This document shows positions 60,412 through 60,974 of a stretch of DNA of 60,974 nucleotides, piece after piece. The stretch is from an uncultured Collinsella sp. (GTDB lineage Bacteria; Actinomycetota; Coriobacteriia; Coriobacteriales; Coriobacteriaceae): positions 1 to 60,974 of the forward strand of contig CAUGNQ010000007.1 in NCBI GenBank assembly GCA_959600835.1. The letters run 5' to 3'. Below the pieces are notes generated by a model. It saw nothing but the letters and a program-made list of their open reading frames with translations. It was not told the DNA's origin and ran no database searches. Position 1 is the first letter of the stretch. Each line of letters starts with the position of its first letter. The position numbers and the translations under genes are program-made.

Positions 60412-60891
60412 ATGTTTAGGCCCTTACGTCGAAAGAAACGCGCCATCACTGACGAGGAAGCGCGCGAGTTGCTCGCTATCTGCAAGCGCGGTGTCTTTGC
60501 CGTCAACGGCGATGGTGGCTACCCGTATGCCATTCCCGTCAACTACTTCTTTGACGCCGAGCACGACAAGATTTATTTCCATGGTGCCAAGGCTGGCCAC
60601 AAGGTCGATTCACTCAGGCGTGATGATAAAGTCTGCTTTACCGTTTACGGCAACGAGTGGTACAAGGACGATGACTGGGCTCCCTATGTTATGAGCACCG
60701 TGGTCTTTGGTCGTTGCCGTCTGGTAGATGAGACACCTGCGTTTATCGAGGACAAAGTCCACCAGCTCGCGCTTAAGTACTACCCCTCTGCCGAAGAAGT
60801 TGAAGAGGAAATCGCCAAAGACATCAAGGGCGTCCAACTCTACGAGATTTCGATTGAGCATCTTTGCGGCAAGCAGATCCATGAAAAGTAA
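60412..60891 (+). CDS. Pyridoxamine 5'-phosphate oxidase-like flavoprotein (NimA type)
   Basis: 159 residues, split-barrel flavin-binding fold. DEEARELLAICKRGVFAVNGDGGYPYAIPVNY is the start of the NimA/COG3467 family, with KIYFHGAKAGHKVDSLRRDDKVCFTV. ATG at 60412 has AAAGGAAG. It lies 43 bases after the sensor kinase and may share its transcript. Substrate is unknown; nitroimidazole reduction is known only for NimA itself. Confidence 0.85.
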   Translation: MFRPLRRKKRAITDEEARELLAICKRGVFAVNGDGGYPYAIPVNYFFDAEHDKIYFHGAKAGHKVDSLRRDDKVCFTVYGNEWYKDDDWAPYVMSTVVFGRCRLVDETPAFIEDKVHQLALKYYPSAEEVEEEIAKDIKGVQLYEISIEHLCGKQIHEK

Positions 60892-60923
60892 GCCCAAAAA
60901 CAGGTCCTGCAAATAGCAAAATG

Positions 60924-60953
60924 GCTCGGTTCCAACCAGTATTGGAACCGAGC
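60924..60953 (+). terminator. Terminator after flavoprotein gene
   Basis: GCTCGGTTCCAA and TTGGAACCGAGC form perfect 12-base arms around CCAGTA, then TATTTGTTT. Confidence 0.85.
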
Positions 60954-60974
60954 TATTTGTTTATGAAGCGTCGG

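Overview
The window is one contiguous piece of a high-GC bacterial chromosome with no plasmid, phage or insertion-sequence backbone. Gene content (choloylglycine/bile-salt hydrolase, many LysR regulators, a beta-glucoside-type PTS, NCS2 purine/uracil carriers, GGDEF proteins that also carry PAS domains) and the repeated intergenic hairpins built on words such as GGGGAC-GTTC and AAACCTGTCCC suggest a gut Coriobacteriia member, most likely Collinsella. That placement is inference from gene style; no rRNA gene is present to prove it. About 58 protein genes are supported. I found no tRNA, rRNA, CRISPR array or transposase.

Layout. 1-3.6 kb: end of an acidic winged-helix-like protein, a DHA2-type drug exporter, and a peptide deformylase-like gene coupled to a LysR gene. 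3.7-8.8 kb: a minus-strand operon of an amidohydrolase-like protein, two ceramidase-like proteins and a PTS EIIBC, preceded by a perfect 25-bp palindrome. 9-12.6 kb: an XRE-aminotransferase fusion with repeated GTTCAATTT sites, then a divergent LysR/EamA pair. 12.8-20.4 kb: Kup potassium transporter, bile-salt hydrolase, a second, degenerate deformylase-like protein, an AzgA-type purine permease, an esterase and a UraA-type permease. 20.5-23.6 kb: HAD phosphatase, LysR regulator and a MetE C-domain-like enzyme. 23.7-25.8 kb: TPP riboswitch with thiM, a thiamine-binding protein and thiE.

25.9-33.7 kb: patatin phospholipase, two tandem related GGDEF/PAS proteins (one with an intact EAL domain), a flavodoxin-fold reductase, an ArsC-like protein and a COG0523 GTPase. 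33.8-41.4 kb: trmL, two related AAA ATPases on either side of a UvrA-like ABC ATPase, then a TetM-like ribosomal-protection GTPase. 41.7-46.7 kb: GNAT, small zinc-ribbon-like protein, RsmJ-like and RlmA-like RNA methyltransferases, small membrane proteins and a MATE exporter. 46.7-49.4 kb: a second divergent LysR/EamA pair whose LysR has an in-frame stop codon, then ung. 49.5-57.4 kb: SDR, YhhQ-type transporter, prfC, a YtrA-type GntR/ABC operon, ClC channel, LOG-family protein and a two-helix potassium channel. 57.5 kb to the end: a hybrid histidine kinase with two periplasmic solute-binding sensor domains and a split-barrel flavoprotein.

The parts that hang together best as systems are the PTS/ceramidase-like operon, the riboswitch-controlled thiamine salvage operon, the HAD-LysR-MetE-like cluster with a LysR box in the right gap, and the UvrA-like/AAA ATPase block. 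Several metalloenzyme homologues here (both deformylases, the amidohydrolase-like protein, one ceramidase-like protein) lack residues the family normally needs, which is the most unusual recurring theme of the window.
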